Below, in pieces: positions 7,811 to 16,129 of a DNA stretch of 64,000 nt. Source of the stretch: JBCBUE01 sp039818285 (GTDB lineage Bacteria > Planctomycetota > Phycisphaerae > Phycisphaerales > Phycisphaeraceae); assembly GCA_039818285.1 (NCBI GenBank), contig JBCBUE010000009.1, positions 15,530 through 79,529 of the forward strand, written 5' to 3'. The notes below the pieces were generated by a model that had not been told where the DNA came from, did no database searches, and was given only the letters and a program-made list of their open reading frames with translations. The position numbers were made by a program, and so were the translations under genes. Numbering within the stretch: the first letter of the stretch is position 1; every line of letters begins with the position of its first letter.

Positions 7811-8668
7811 GTGAACACCCTCAGCCCGATGGAATCAGCTTGGCGGTCCCTTGAGGCCGCGCTGACGGAGCACGCCAAGCCCTTAGTCAAAGGACTCAAA
7901 CCCGGCGCAACCGAAGATGATCTCGCAAGACTGCAAAAGAAGCTTAGACGCCCGCTCCCCGCCGAGCTCGCCGACTTGTATCGCGTTCATAGCGGCGCTA
8001 AGCGCATCTTCCCGGAAGGTGGCCCCAGAAACAGCAGCCCGGCTTATTCGCTCATCCAACCCAAATTCGTCGCGGGCCAGCACAAACCGTGCACGCTTGA
8101 AGAACAGGGAATCACCGGCGAATCGATCAACAACGATCCTGGCGTCCAAGCCGAGTACTGGCTGCCCGAATGGATTCCCTTTGCAGAAACCTGGGGCATC
8201 GATCGCCTATGCCTCGACCTCGCCCCCGCCCCAGGCGGCAAGATAGGCCAAGTCATCGAACTCCGGAAGCATGACTTGAAGCGTCAATTGATCGCGGATT
8301 CTTTGGTCGATTGGCTTGAGATGATCGCGGAGCGCCTCGCCAGTCGACGATACAGCTACACCTCGGATATTGGTCTTGTCGATATGGGTGAAGGCTTCGA
8401 GCGGTGGAGCACGCCCCAGGCCTTCCGCGATGATCCGGCCTATCTGCTCGTCAAGACCACGAAGTCCGGCAACGAGTACTGGATGAAGGAGGTCGCCTCG
8501 GCCAACCGCTGGCAGTGCGACGAGCCGTTGAACACCGAGCTGCTCCAGGACAAAGACCGATGGTTTGCATTCGTCTGCGTCAATGGCGAGAAGTTCAAGG
8601 ACGCCAGCGGTTCGGCGCTGGGTGACGTAGCCGATCGATTCGACGCCTTACAGGTCGAATCCGAATAG
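7811..8668 (+). CDS. SMI1/KNR4-like protein
   Basis: The 285-residue protein resembles SMI1/KNR4 (SUKH) domains in its N-terminal half: ATEDDLARLQKKLRRPLPAEL (about 37-57), then a short linker to L-Y-R-V-H-S-G, and WLPEWIPFAETWGIDRLCLDL (about 115-135), the usual order of helix, Gly turn and strand. Such proteins are often immunity proteins for contact-dependent toxins, but no toxin gene is adjacent. The C-terminal part (about 190-285) is unassigned. The GTG at 7811 was chosen because GGAG lies 8 nt upstream; an ATG at 7829 lacks a ribosome site. Base composition is visibly less GC-rich than its neighbours, which suggests transfer. Confidence 0.75.
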   Translation: MNTLSPMESAWRSLEAALTEHAKPLVKGLKPGATEDDLARLQKKLRRPLPAELADLYRVHSGAKRIFPEGGPRNSSPAYSLIQPKFVAGQHKPCTLEEQGITGESINNDPGVQAEYWLPEWIPFAETWGIDRLCLDLAPAPGGKIGQVIELRKHDLKRQLIADSLVDWLEMIAERLASRRYSYTSDIGLVDMGEGFERWSTPQAFRDDPAYLLVKTTKSGNEYWMKEVASANRWQCDEPLNTELLQDKDRWFAFVCVNGEKFKDASGSALGDVADRFDALQVESE

Positions 8669-8745
8669 GCCGATCGGTCGCGGCAAGCCGCTCGGCTCGA
8701 TTTCTCTTTTCAGCATTCTTCTTGATCCCTACACTGCGGGGCTCG

Positions 8746-10308
8746 ATGCCCCCCGCCGCTCCCACCGAATCCGCCGCCGACCACGACGTGCAGACCGTCG
8801 CGTTTGTCTCGTTGGGCTGCCCGAAAAACCTCGTCGACAGCGAAAAAATGCTCGGCCTGCTCGCTGAGGACGGGATCACGCCCGTGGACGCGGACGCGAT
8901 CGAGGCCGGCGAGGCCGACGCGGTGGTGATCAACACCTGCGGATTCCTAGAAGCCAGCAAGGCCGAGTCGGTCGAGGAGGTCCGCCGGGCCGTCGAAGCC
9001 AAGCAGGCCGGGCTGACCAAGCGCGTCGTCGTCGCGGGCTGCCTCGTGCAGCGGCACCGCGCTCGGCTGCTAGAGTGGGTCCCCGAGATCGACGCCATGA
9101 TCGGCGTCTACGACCGCGACCGCATCGTCCCGGCCGTCCGGCCCCACCCCCATGCCCCCGGCAAAGGGGCCGGCCAAGACGCAGCGATCGAACTGCCCGT
9201 CTACTCCTCGATCGCCGCCTCCTCGACGCTGGCCAAGCGCGCTCGCGACATCGACGACGCCGAGCACGCCGGCTACTTCGAGTCCGACGCCGCGCGCCTC
9301 CGCCTCACCCCCCGCCACTACGCCTACCTCCGCATGAGCGAGGGCTGCAACCAGAACTGCGCCTTCTGCACCATCCCCTCGATCCGCGGCAAGATGCGCT
9401 CCAAGCCGATCGACGCCATCACCGCCGAGCTGCGCGAGCTCATGGCCGACGGCGCCTACGAGATCAACCTCATCGGCCAGGACACCACGTCGTACGGCCA
9501 GGACATCGGCTACGCCCCCGGATTGGTGGGGTTGCTGGAATCGTTGAACGACACCGCGACCGAGTTCGGCGGCGGCTGGCTGCGGCTGATGTACGCCTAC
9601 CCCTCGCAGTTCACCGACGCGATGATCGACGCCCTCGCCCGGCTGCGCCACGTCGTCCCCTACATCGACATCCCCTTGCAGCACATCAGCGACCCCGTGC
9701 TCGACGGCATGCGTCGTAAGACCTCGGCCGACCTCATCAAGCAACTCCTCGGCAAGCTCCGCGACCGCGTGCCCGGCATGGCGATCCGCACGACGTTCAT
9801 CTCCGGCTTCCCCGGCGAAACCGACGCCGACCACGACGCCCTCGTCCGCTTCGTCGAGGACCAACGCTTCGAGGCCATGGGCGTCTTCCCATACTCGCCA
9901 GAGCCCGGCACCCCGGCCGGAACGATGCACGACCAGCCCGGCATGGCCGTGCCCGAGGACGTCATCGCCGAGCGGATCGACGAGCTGATGACCACGCAGC
10001 AACGGGTCGTGTTCGATCGTAACGCCGAGCTCGCCGAAAGCCAGCACGAGTTCGAGGTGCTCATCGACGGGCAGGCCGAGATCGCCCTGGCCGACGAGGA
10101 GGACGGCGAGCCCGTCGAGGAGCTCGTCTATTCGGGCCGGACCTACCGCCAGGCCCCGGACATCGACGCGACGACCTACGTCCGGGCCGCCAACCCGCTC
10201 TCGCCGGGCGAGCTGGTCCGCTGCCGGGTGACGGCCTGGGCCGACTACGACCTGGTCGCTCAGCCGGTCGACGACCTGGACCGCCGGGTGTCGCTGCCGA
10301 TGGCCTGA
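8746..10308 (+). CDS. rimO: Ribosomal protein uS12 methylthiotransferase RimO
   Basis: RimO adds a methylthio group to a conserved Asp of ribosomal protein S12 using two iron-sulfur clusters and S-adenosylmethionine. The 520-residue protein has the N-terminal cluster domain opening with SLGCPKNLVDSEKMLG (Cys25), INTCGFL and VVAGCLVQRH, the radical-SAM motif C-N-Q-N-C-A-F-C (Cys201, 205, 208), PYIDIPLQHISDPVLDGMRR and a C-terminal TRAM domain ending in VRCRVTAWADYDLVA. SLGCPKNLVDSE separates RimO from the tRNA enzyme MiaB. It is longer than typical RimO (about 440) through an inserted stretch (about 130-195) before the radical-SAM motif. ATG at 8746 is preceded by TACACT and a G-rich stretch. 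Confidence 0.95.
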   Translation: MPPAAPTESAADHDVQTVAFVSLGCPKNLVDSEKMLGLLAEDGITPVDADAIEAGEADAVVINTCGFLEASKAESVEEVRRAVEAKQAGLTKRVVVAGCLVQRHRARLLEWVPEIDAMIGVYDRDRIVPAVRPHPHAPGKGAGQDAAIELPVYSSIAASSTLAKRARDIDDAEHAGYFESDAARLRLTPRHYAYLRMSEGCNQNCAFCTIPSIRGKMRSKPIDAITAELRELMADGAYEINLIGQDTTSYGQDIGYAPGLVGLLESLNDTATEFGGGWLRLMYAYPSQFTDAMIDALARLRHVVPYIDIPLQHISDPVLDGMRRKTSADLIKQLLGKLRDRVPGMAIRTTFISGFPGETDADHDALVRFVEDQRFEAMGVFPYSPEPGTPAGTMHDQPGMAVPEDVIAERIDELMTTQQRVVFDRNAELAESQHEFEVLIDGQAEIALADEEDGEPVEELVYSGRTYRQAPDIDATTYVRAANPLSPGELVRCRVTAWADYDLVAQPVDDLDRRVSLPMA

Positions 10309-10393
10309 CGGCGTGGATTGGGGGTCTGGGGGGTCGAAGTGGGGTCGAAAGACGTCCGATAACGCGATTTGACGGGTTGAGGGACGATTGCGT

Positions 10394-10421
10394 TTGGCAC
10401 GGACCAGCGCGGTGCTAGGTT
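10394..10421 (+). promoter_or_regulatory. Sigma70-like promoter
   Basis: TTGGCA (10394-10399), a 16-nt spacer and TAGGTT (10416-10421) precede the ribosome site GGAGG (10427-10431) of the next gene. By-eye match only. Confidence 0.35.
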
Positions 10422-10441
10422 TGTGCGGAGGCATGAGTCGC

Positions 10442-11098
10442 ATGAACCACGATCTCGGGATGCGGGTCGGTCCGCAGGGACTGACCTGGCGTCAACGGGC
10501 CCGCCTGGCCCAGCTACGAGCCCAGTCCTCGGACGGCCAGCCGGTCCGATCGGCCGACGAACCGACGGCTTCGGGCGCGATCGCCGCCGGGCACCTGCGC
10601 CTGGTCGGCGACACGTCGCCCGCGAATCGGCGGACGCTGCCGGACCGCGCCGCCGGCCGGGCCGCCGTCCGCAACGCCGCCGCCACCCGCCGGGCGCTGG
10701 CCCGACTTGCCCAGGGCGAAGCCCTGACCCGCGACGACACGCTGCGCCCCGACGACCCACGCTGGGTCGTCGCCCTGCGGGCCGCCCACGCCCTCGACCA
10801 CAACGCCATCGTCCCCGAGCAGCGCGGCAAGCTCGTCCGCCTCGGCCGGACGCTGGGGCTCAGCCCCTTCGACGTCAACCTCATCATCGCCATCGTGCAG
10901 GACCAGGCCCGCCGCGGCACGCTGCCCGCGTATTGCGCCTCGGCCGGCGCCGAGCAGCTCGCGATGATCCCCCTACCCCGCCGCGTCACGTGGCGCGACT
11001 GGCTGCGGCCGCCACGCCTGGCGAACACGCTGATCGCCGTCGGGTCACTGCTCGGGCTTCAGGCCCTGCTCTTGTGGTGGCTCTTGGGCCTGCGTTGA
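10442..11098 (+). CDS. Membrane-anchored helical protein, unknown
   Basis: The product is 218 residues from the ATG at 10442, which has GGAGG 10 nt upstream; the in-frame ATG at 10433 is too close to that site. The N-terminal 90 residues are Arg/Ala-rich and probably disordered. A compact helical segment follows (about 105-165: LRAAHALDHNAIVPEQRGKL, LGLSPFDVNLIIAIVQDQARRG), reminiscent of small TerB-like helical bundles, but I would not assign that. A single C-terminal transmembrane helix (about 195-216) would anchor it with the body in the cytoplasm. Its last 54 bp overlap the convergent sugar transferase gene. Function unknown. Confidence 0.7.
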   Translation: MNHDLGMRVGPQGLTWRQRARLAQLRAQSSDGQPVRSADEPTASGAIAAGHLRLVGDTSPANRRTLPDRAAGRAAVRNAAATRRALARLAQGEALTRDDTLRPDDPRWVVALRAAHALDHNAIVPEQRGKLVRLGRTLGLSPFDVNLIIAIVQDQARRGTLPAYCASAGAEQLAMIPLPRRVTWRDWLRPPRLANTLIAVGSLLGLQALLLWWLLGLR

Positions 11099-12589
11099 CG
11101 GCGGCTCGGGCGGCCTGCGCAGCTTGAGCATCTGCAGGATCGTCAGCCCGATGATCTTGAGGTCCGTCACCAGCGAGAGGTTCTCGACGTACTCCAGGTC
11201 GTAGCGGACCCACTCCTGGAAGTCGATGTCCTTCTCGCGGGTGCGCATGACCTGCCACAGCCCGGTGATGCCGGGGCGGACCGAGAGCCGGGCGTCACGC
11301 CAGGCCGGGGCGTACTGGTTCTCGGCGTAGGGGCTTGGGCGGGGGCCGACGATCGACATGTGGCCAACGAGCACGTTGAAGAACTGCGGGAGCTCGTCGA
11401 TCTGGGTCTTGCGGATGAACCGACCGATGCGGGTGTGGCGTGGGTCTCTCTCGATGAAGAACTGCGGGCCGTCGACCTGGTTCTCCTCCATCAGCTTGCG
11501 CTTGATCTCCTCGGCGTCCTTGCGCATGGAGCGGAATTTGAGGCAGGGGAACTCCTTGCCGCCGCGCGTCTCGCGAGGGTGGGCGAAAAAGAACGGCCGG
11601 CCGTCCTCCAGCCAGATCGCCAGCATCACCAGCGGATAGATCGGGGCCGTCAGCAGGATCGCCACGCTCGCGAACGCCAGGTCGAACGCCCGCTTGCCCA
11701 GACGGCTGACGCCGGATTGCTGCCGCGGCCGGAAGTTGCGCACCCCCAGCGTCGCCGGGCTCATCGCCCCCCAGTCCAACGCTTCCACCGCAGGCCGCGA
11801 CGCCTCGGCGTCCCACAGCACCGACGGCCCCACCACGCTTGGCTCCCCCGCGAGCCGTCGACCCGCCCCGACCCACACCGGCCCCACCAACCGCATGCCC
11901 CGATCCGCCACCGACGCGTCCGGCGCCACCCACACCTCCTGGCTGCCCTCCAGCGGGTGCACCGACGGGATCGACACGTCCGGCCGCGACCAACGCCGCA
12001 CCAGCTCACGCACCAGCCGCGCCCGCTCGTCCGCCCGGTCCCGCGCAAACACCGACCCCGTCAGCGACATCGTCGCCCGCTCGTTCAGCGGCGCCTGACG
12101 ACGCAGCCAACGCCACGCCGCGCCGCTCGACGGCTCGTCCATGACGCGCCACGCCCGCGCCAGCTCCGCGTCGGTCGTCAGCGCCGCCCGCATCACCCGC
12201 CACCCGCTGTCCCGGCCGTAGTCACGCTCGAACCGCTGGAACCGCCCCGCCTCGTCGGCGATCACCCGCTCGCGATAGGCGTGCTCCTCCCGGTCGTGCA
12301 CCCGCACCAGCAGCAGCTTGGGCTTGAGCCACTGCATCGTGTCCAGCACCGTCTCCAGCCCGAACACCGGCAACCCCCACCGATCGATCAACAGGTACAG
12401 GTCCGCCGACGCCTCGATCAGCACCGGCTCGCCGCGACGCACCACCTGCACCCCGCGCGCCGCCCAGAACCGCTCGAGCAGCCCCTCGGCGTCCAGGCCC
12501 CAAATCGTCGGCTCGTCCTGACGCGAGCCGTTCGCGCGTTCGGCGTCGCTCACGGCGCCCATCATCGAGGCGGGTGCTTCGGCGATCAC
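11045..12589 (-). CDS. Initiating sugar transferase fused to a beta-helix-like N-terminal domain
   Basis: The C-terminal half (about 298-500) is a bacterial sugar transferase of the WcaJ/PglC type: KRAFDLAFASVAILLTAP (membrane helix), CLKFRSMRKDAEE, IDELPQFFNVLVGHMSIVGP and RPGITGLWQV. These enzymes move a sugar phosphate onto undecaprenyl phosphate and start polysaccharide repeat units at the inner membrane. The N-terminal 295 residues lack the four helices of WbaP/WcaJ; instead there is an unassigned alpha/beta part and a hexapeptide-like stretch (about 215-255: VWVAPDASVADRGM, GPVWVGAGRRL). GTG at 12589 overlaps the upstream stop as GTGA, with GGAGG just before it. It may start the polysaccharide built by the 36-59 kb locus. 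Confidence 0.88.
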   Translation of the reverse strand: MIAEAPASMMGAVSDAERANGSRQDEPTIWGLDAEGLLERFWAARGVQVVRRGEPVLIEASADLYLLIDRWGLPVFGLETVLDTMQWLKPKLLLVRVHDREEHAYRERVIADEAGRFQRFERDYGRDSGWRVMRAALTTDAELARAWRVMDEPSSGAAWRWLRRQAPLNERATMSLTGSVFARDRADERARLVRELVRRWSRPDVSIPSVHPLEGSQEVWVAPDASVADRGMRLVGPVWVGAGRRLAGEPSVVGPSVLWDAEASRPAVEALDWGAMSPATLGVRNFRPRQQSGVSRLGKRAFDLAFASVAILLTAPIYPLVMLAIWLEDGRPFFFAHPRETRGGKEFPCLKFRSMRKDAEEIKRKLMEENQVDGPQFFIERDPRHTRIGRFIRKTQIDELPQFFNVLVGHMSIVGPRPSPYAENQYAPAWRDARLSVRPGITGLWQVMRTREKDIDFQEWVRYDLEYVENLSLVTDLKIIGLTILQMLKLRRPPEPPSTQAQEPPQEQGLKPEQ

Positions 12590-13638
12590 GCGGCCTCCTC
12601 CGCCCGAGTCACGCCCACGCCCGGCTCGCCCTCCACCCGCCGCTCCTCCCGACGACGCCCCGCCTCGCCGACCACCCGATCCACCACCGCCGTCTTCGCC
12701 GGCACCGCCGACCCGCTCGACACGATCGATCGCACCACCGCCGCCCCCTTGCCGACCCGAGCCCCGCGCAGCACCACCGAGTCGTGGATCACGGCCGTGT
12801 CGTCCACCTCCGCCCCGGTCTCCACCAGCCCGAACGTCGGACGCCAGTCCTCCCGCCATGGGCCCCACCCGCCGCGTTCGCCGAGCTTGCGGCTGGTGAA
12901 CGACCGCAGCTCCTCGACGTACGACGCCAGCGTCCGGATCGACCGCCCCGTCACCCCCGCCATCCGCACCACCCGCACGTCGTACACCTCCGCGACCTGC
13001 GGCAGCGCCTGCTCCTTGAGGTCCACAAAGCCCACCGGCTTGATCCCCCGAAACGCCCCGCACCGCAGCCGCAGCATGCCGCCAGGCTCGCCGGTCTCCG
13101 ACGCCAGGATCGCCACGTCCGCCGACACCGACTCCAGCCGGTCCACCATCGCCACCAGGCGCTCGACCGGCAGCACCGTCCCGCTAACCACCAGCAGCTC
13201 GTCGTCGTCCTCGTAATCGCGGGCCAGGTCGCTGATCAGCCCGCCTGTGCCGCGATAGTCGTACGGGTCCTCCTCCAGCCGCATCGTCACCGGCGGCTCG
13301 CTGCCCCGCAGCGTCGGCTTCAGCCCCCCCCGGTCCACCATCACCCGCACGCTAAGCGACGCCAGCCCCCGCGCCAACGCCAGGTCCACCAGCTCGTGCT
13401 GCCAATAATCCAGGATCGACTCGTCCGGCGTCACCGGCAGATCGACCACCGCCCGCCCCGTCGCCCGGCACAGACGCGACCGACCGGTCGATCCCGCCAG
13501 CAGGACCGCCGCCTTGAGCCGCGACCCGCCCAACGACGCCGGCACCGGGGCCGGCGCAGACGACTCCCCGCTCGACGCCCCATCGCCCTGCCGACGCTGC
13601 ATCACCGGTTCGCTCTCCACTCCACCGTCATCGGTCAC
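12586..13638 (-). CDS. Degenerate sugar nucleotidyltransferase-like protein with LbH tail
   Basis: The 350-residue product follows the layout of NDP-sugar pyrophosphorylases. AAVLLAGSTGRSRLCRA (about 41-57) occupies the place of the G-x-G-T-R/K nucleotide loop, ILDYWQHELVDLALARG follows, YRGTGGLISD replaces the G-T-A-G-A motif, and DELLVVSGTVLP (about 145-156) sits where V-x-N-G-D is expected. A C-terminal hexapeptide-like segment (about 258-320: AEVDDTAVIHDSVVLRGARV) follows. The Asp that binds magnesium in the G-D motif is Thr, and the nucleotide loop is not canonical, so it may not be an active enzyme. The GTG at 13638 was preferred for its GGAG at 9 nt; an ATG at 13698 has no ribosome site. 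Translationally coupled to the sugar transferase. Confidence 0.7.
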   Translation of the reverse strand: MTDDGGVESEPVMQRRQGDGASSGESSAPAPVPASLGGSRLKAAVLLAGSTGRSRLCRATGRAVVDLPVTPDESILDYWQHELVDLALARGLASLSVRVMVDRGGLKPTLRGSEPPVTMRLEEDPYDYRGTGGLISDLARDYEDDDELLVVSGTVLPVERLVAMVDRLESVSADVAILASETGEPGGMLRLRCGAFRGIKPVGFVDLKEQALPQVAEVYDVRVVRMAGVTGRSIRTLASYVEELRSFTSRKLGERGGWGPWREDWRPTFGLVETGAEVDDTAVIHDSVVLRGARVGKGAAVVRSIVSSGSAVPAKTAVVDRVVGEAGRRREERRVEGEPGVGVTRAEEAA

Positions 13639-13769
13639 CCGACGGCTCTCCGTCAAGAGTCTAACCACGCAGCCCGCCCTTCCCGGCGAGAACTCCATGA
13701 AAATCGGCGATAACCTCTGCCGGACTCACGCCCGACCCCGACCCTCGCTCAACCCCGCCAACGACCGAT

Positions 13770-14321
13770 ATGCTCACCCTGATCGTCCAAGCCGCTCAGC
13801 AGACCGCCCCGCCGGCCGCCGCCGCCTCGGGCTCGCAGACCATGCTCATCTGGGCGGTCATCCTCCTGGGCGCCGCCGCCGCCCTGTTCGTCGTCGAGGT
13901 CTTCGTCCCCTCCGGCGGACTGCTCGGCGTCATCTCCGCCCTCTGCCTCATCGGCGGCATCATCTGCATGTTCGGCGTCGACACCACGCTTGGCCTGATC
14001 ACCTCCATCATCGCCATCCTCGCCGTCCCCCCTGCGATCTTCACCGCCATGAAGATCTTCCCCAACACCCCGGTCGGCCAGTGGCTCACCCTCCGCCAGA
14101 CCCTCCCCGATCCCGCCGTCACCAACCCTGAGAACCACTCCGCCGACGTCCGAGTCGGCGACGAGGGCACCGCCCTGACCGACCTCCGCCCCGTCGGCGC
14201 CTGCCGAATCAACGGGCACCGCGTCGAGTGCGTCGCCGTCGGCCCCGCCATCGAGCCCGGCCAGAAGGTCAGCGTCGTCGTCGCCGAGGGATTCGAGACC
14301 CGCGTCCGCGCGATCGATTAA
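13770..14321 (+). CDS. Short NfeD-like membrane protein
   Basis: The 183-residue protein has two to three membrane helices (about 23-42, 46-65 and 70-92), including FVVEVFVPSGGLLGVISALC, the NfeD-type helix pair with a conserved P-S-G/x-G turn. A C-terminal soluble domain follows (about 125-183: VRVGDEGTALTDLRPVGACR, then G-HRVECVAVG), which is the NfeD OB-fold pattern (G-x-G-x-A-x-T-x-L-R-P-x-G). It lacks the ClpP-like protease domain of long NfeD proteins, so it is the short form, which in other bacteria works with SPFH/stomatin proteins in membrane microdomains. No stomatin gene is adjacent. ATG at 13770. Confidence 0.88.
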   Translation: MLTLIVQAAQQTAPPAAAASGSQTMLIWAVILLGAAAALFVVEVFVPSGGLLGVISALCLIGGIICMFGVDTTLGLITSIIAILAVPPAIFTAMKIFPNTPVGQWLTLRQTLPDPAVTNPENHSADVRVGDEGTALTDLRPVGACRINGHRVECVAVGPAIEPGQKVSVVVAEGFETRVRAID

Positions 14322-14331
14322 GCCAACCGCC

Positions 14332-14934
14332 TCACACCGCCGCCTTGCGCCACCCGCCGCGCGGGCCGCGGAAGCCGTTGGACTCGGCGTCGCCGTCACG
14401 CTTCAGCTTGCTCAGCGCCGAACGCACCTCGTCCTTGCTCAGGCCCGTGTCGGACGTGATGTCCTCGATCGTCTTGCACCGCGCGTCCGACGTCGACGCC
14501 GGCGGCAGCGACTTGCGCACGAGCTGCGACAGCCGCTCGATCTCGGCAGGACTGGTACGACGCCGCTTGCCCGTGGCGGGCTTCGCGGCCGGCGCTGCTG
14601 TGGCAGTCGCCGCCGCCGGCACGCGCGGCTTCTTCACCTCGATCGGCACGCCGAGCTGGTTGCAGATCGTCGCCACCGCGATCGCCGCGTCGCGCAGCCG
14701 GGCCTTGCGATCGTCCGCTGGGTCGTACGCCAGCGCCGCCACCGCCTTGTCCAACTCGGCCAACGCCGGCGATCCCTCCCCGAGCGTCGATTTAAGCGAC
14801 TCGATTTTCGCGATCTCCGCTTCGGCCTCCAAAGCCTTATCCGACTTCTGTAAGGCAAACTTCTCGATGCTGTCGCTCATCGCGGGGCGGAGCAAGTCGA
14901 CAAGACGTTCCTTAGTCATCACGCCACTGGCCAT
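14332..14934 (-). CDS. Unknown protein with a winged-helix-like C-terminus
   Basis: The 200-residue product has three parts. The first (about 1-95) is an acidic helical region (KALEAEAEIAKIESLKSTLG, LAYDPADDRKARLRDAAIAV). A basic Ala/Pro linker follows (about 108-130, ending KRRRT). The last 65 residues (TIEDITSDTGLSKDEVRSAL and SKLKRDGDAE) look like a helix-turn-helix with a wing, ending RGPRGGWRKAAV, so DNA binding is plausible. AGGA lies 8 nt before the ATG at 14934; upstream in-frame ATGs lack a site. It faces the TPR/ABC operon across an AT-rich divergent region and could regulate it, but that is inference. Confidence 0.6.
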   Translation of the reverse strand: MASGVMTKERLVDLLRPAMSDSIEKFALQKSDKALEAEAEIAKIESLKSTLGEGSPALAELDKAVAALAYDPADDRKARLRDAAIAVATICNQLGVPIEVKKPRVPAAATATAAPAAKPATGKRRRTSPAEIERLSQLVRKSLPPASTSDARCKTIEDITSDTGLSKDEVRSALSKLKRDGDAESNGFRGPRGGWRKAAV

Positions 14935-15067
14935 TGAATTCATCCTGATCAAGGGGGACAAAGCAAACGTCGCGACCGCTCCAAATGCGCCTCAACACGG
15001 GTTTAGGCACGCTTAAAAAGATAAGCACATCAAGAGATTGACAAAAAGAGTCGGCGAGGTCGCAAGA

Positions 15068-15080
15068 GATAACGGTTATC
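15068..15080. repeat. Short inverted repeat, possible operator
   Basis: GATAAC-G-GTTATC is a perfect 6-bp inverted repeat with a single central base. It lies in the AT-rich divergent region between the winged-helix-like gene (start 14934, minus) and the TPR/ABC operon (start 15145, plus). TACACT at 15112-15117 may be a -10 box for the operon. A binding site is plausible but not shown. Confidence 0.3.
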
Positions 15081-15144
15081 CGTTTCGGATGCAACACCAG
15101 CCTCGATCGGTTACACTCTGCCCTCTGCCAAGGACTCATTTCCA

Positions 15145-16110
15145 GTGACGACACGATGCCACCTGAGGGGTGCGGCGATCGCCCCCGACCGAGTTCTCCT
15201 CGCAGCCGCGCTGGGCGCGTTCGTCCTCGTGCTCTCGTGCCTCACGCCCGCCGCGTCGGCTCAGCCCGCCTCCAATACCCCACGGTTCCAGAGCGCAGCC
15301 GACCTCATCATCCGCTTCGAGTTCGACGCGGCGTACGACGAGTTCACCCAGCTCCGCGAAGACCTGACGACCTCCGACCCTCGCTACCGCGATGCCTGCT
15401 TCGGCCTGGCCGTCGCCGCCCAGCACCGCATCCCCCCCCAGGACGAGTACATCGATCAGGCGACCGAGCTCTACAACGAGATCATCGAGCTCAACGCCAC
15501 CGACGAGCTCGCCGCCCGCAGCATGATGAACCTCGGCCGAATCCTCGAGCTCCGCGACTACCTCGGCGACCCCCACCGCCCCGACGACGCGATCGCGTAC
15601 TACGAACGTGTCCACCAGAACTTCCCCGACCGGGACATCGCGCACGAGGCCGCCTTCCGCCAGGCCGGCGCCCTGATCCAGCAGTTCGACGACCCCGACG
15701 ACGTGCCCGAGGGAGTCGCCTTCCTCGAGTCCTGGCTCAAGACCCACCCCGACAATCCCTACGCCGGCGGGATGCACGTCTACCTGTACGACTACTACCG
15801 CGAACGCGATCTCAAGGAAGATGCGCTGCGTCACCTCATCGAGGGCGATCGCGTCGGCATGCCGCTACCGCGCGTGGGCGAGATGTACTGGCAGGCGGCG
15901 CAGCTCGCCGAGGCCGTGCCCGGACGACTCGACGTCGCCATCCGCTTCTACACCAAGACGATCACCGACGCCGTCACCAGCGGGCGAGCGTATGAGGCTC
16001 AGCTAGCGCTCGCGCGGCTGAAGCGCGAGCACCCCGACGCCGGCATCGAGATCCCGGAGTTGGTCTTCGGTGTCGCCGAGCCCGGCGCCCGGACCGCCCC
16101 CACGCCCTGA
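15145..16110 (+). CDS. Secreted tetratricopeptide-repeat protein
   Basis: The 321-residue product has a long N-terminal signal peptide (hydrophobic about 17-36, ending P-A-A-S-A-Q). The rest is a helical-hairpin array of TPR type: ATELYNEIIELNATDELAAR, DAIAYYERVHQNFPDRDIAH, EAAFRQAGALIQQFDDPDDV, GVAFLESWLKTHPDNPYAGG and DVAIRFYTKTI. It should act in the periplasm as a protein-binding scaffold. GTG at 15145 has AGGACT upstream. It lies 19 nt before the sugar-binding protein gene and is probably its operon partner, perhaps helping assemble or localise the importer; that role is inference. Confidence 0.8.
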   Translation: MTTRCHLRGAAIAPDRVLLAAALGAFVLVLSCLTPAASAQPASNTPRFQSAADLIIRFEFDAAYDEFTQLREDLTTSDPRYRDACFGLAVAAQHRIPPQDEYIDQATELYNEIIELNATDELAARSMMNLGRILELRDYLGDPHRPDDAIAYYERVHQNFPDRDIAHEAAFRQAGALIQQFDDPDDVPEGVAFLESWLKTHPDNPYAGGMHVYLYDYYRERDLKEDALRHLIEGDRVGMPLPRVGEMYWQAAQLAEAVPGRLDVAIRFYTKTITDAVTSGRAYEAQLALARLKREHPDAGIEIPELVFGVAEPGARTAPTP

Positions 16111-16129
16111 TTCACGGAAAGGACGACGA

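Noticed and set aside
13696..13698. Earlier ATG for the nucleotidyltransferase-like gene
   Set aside because: No ribosome site, while the GTG at 13638 has GGAG at 9 nt.
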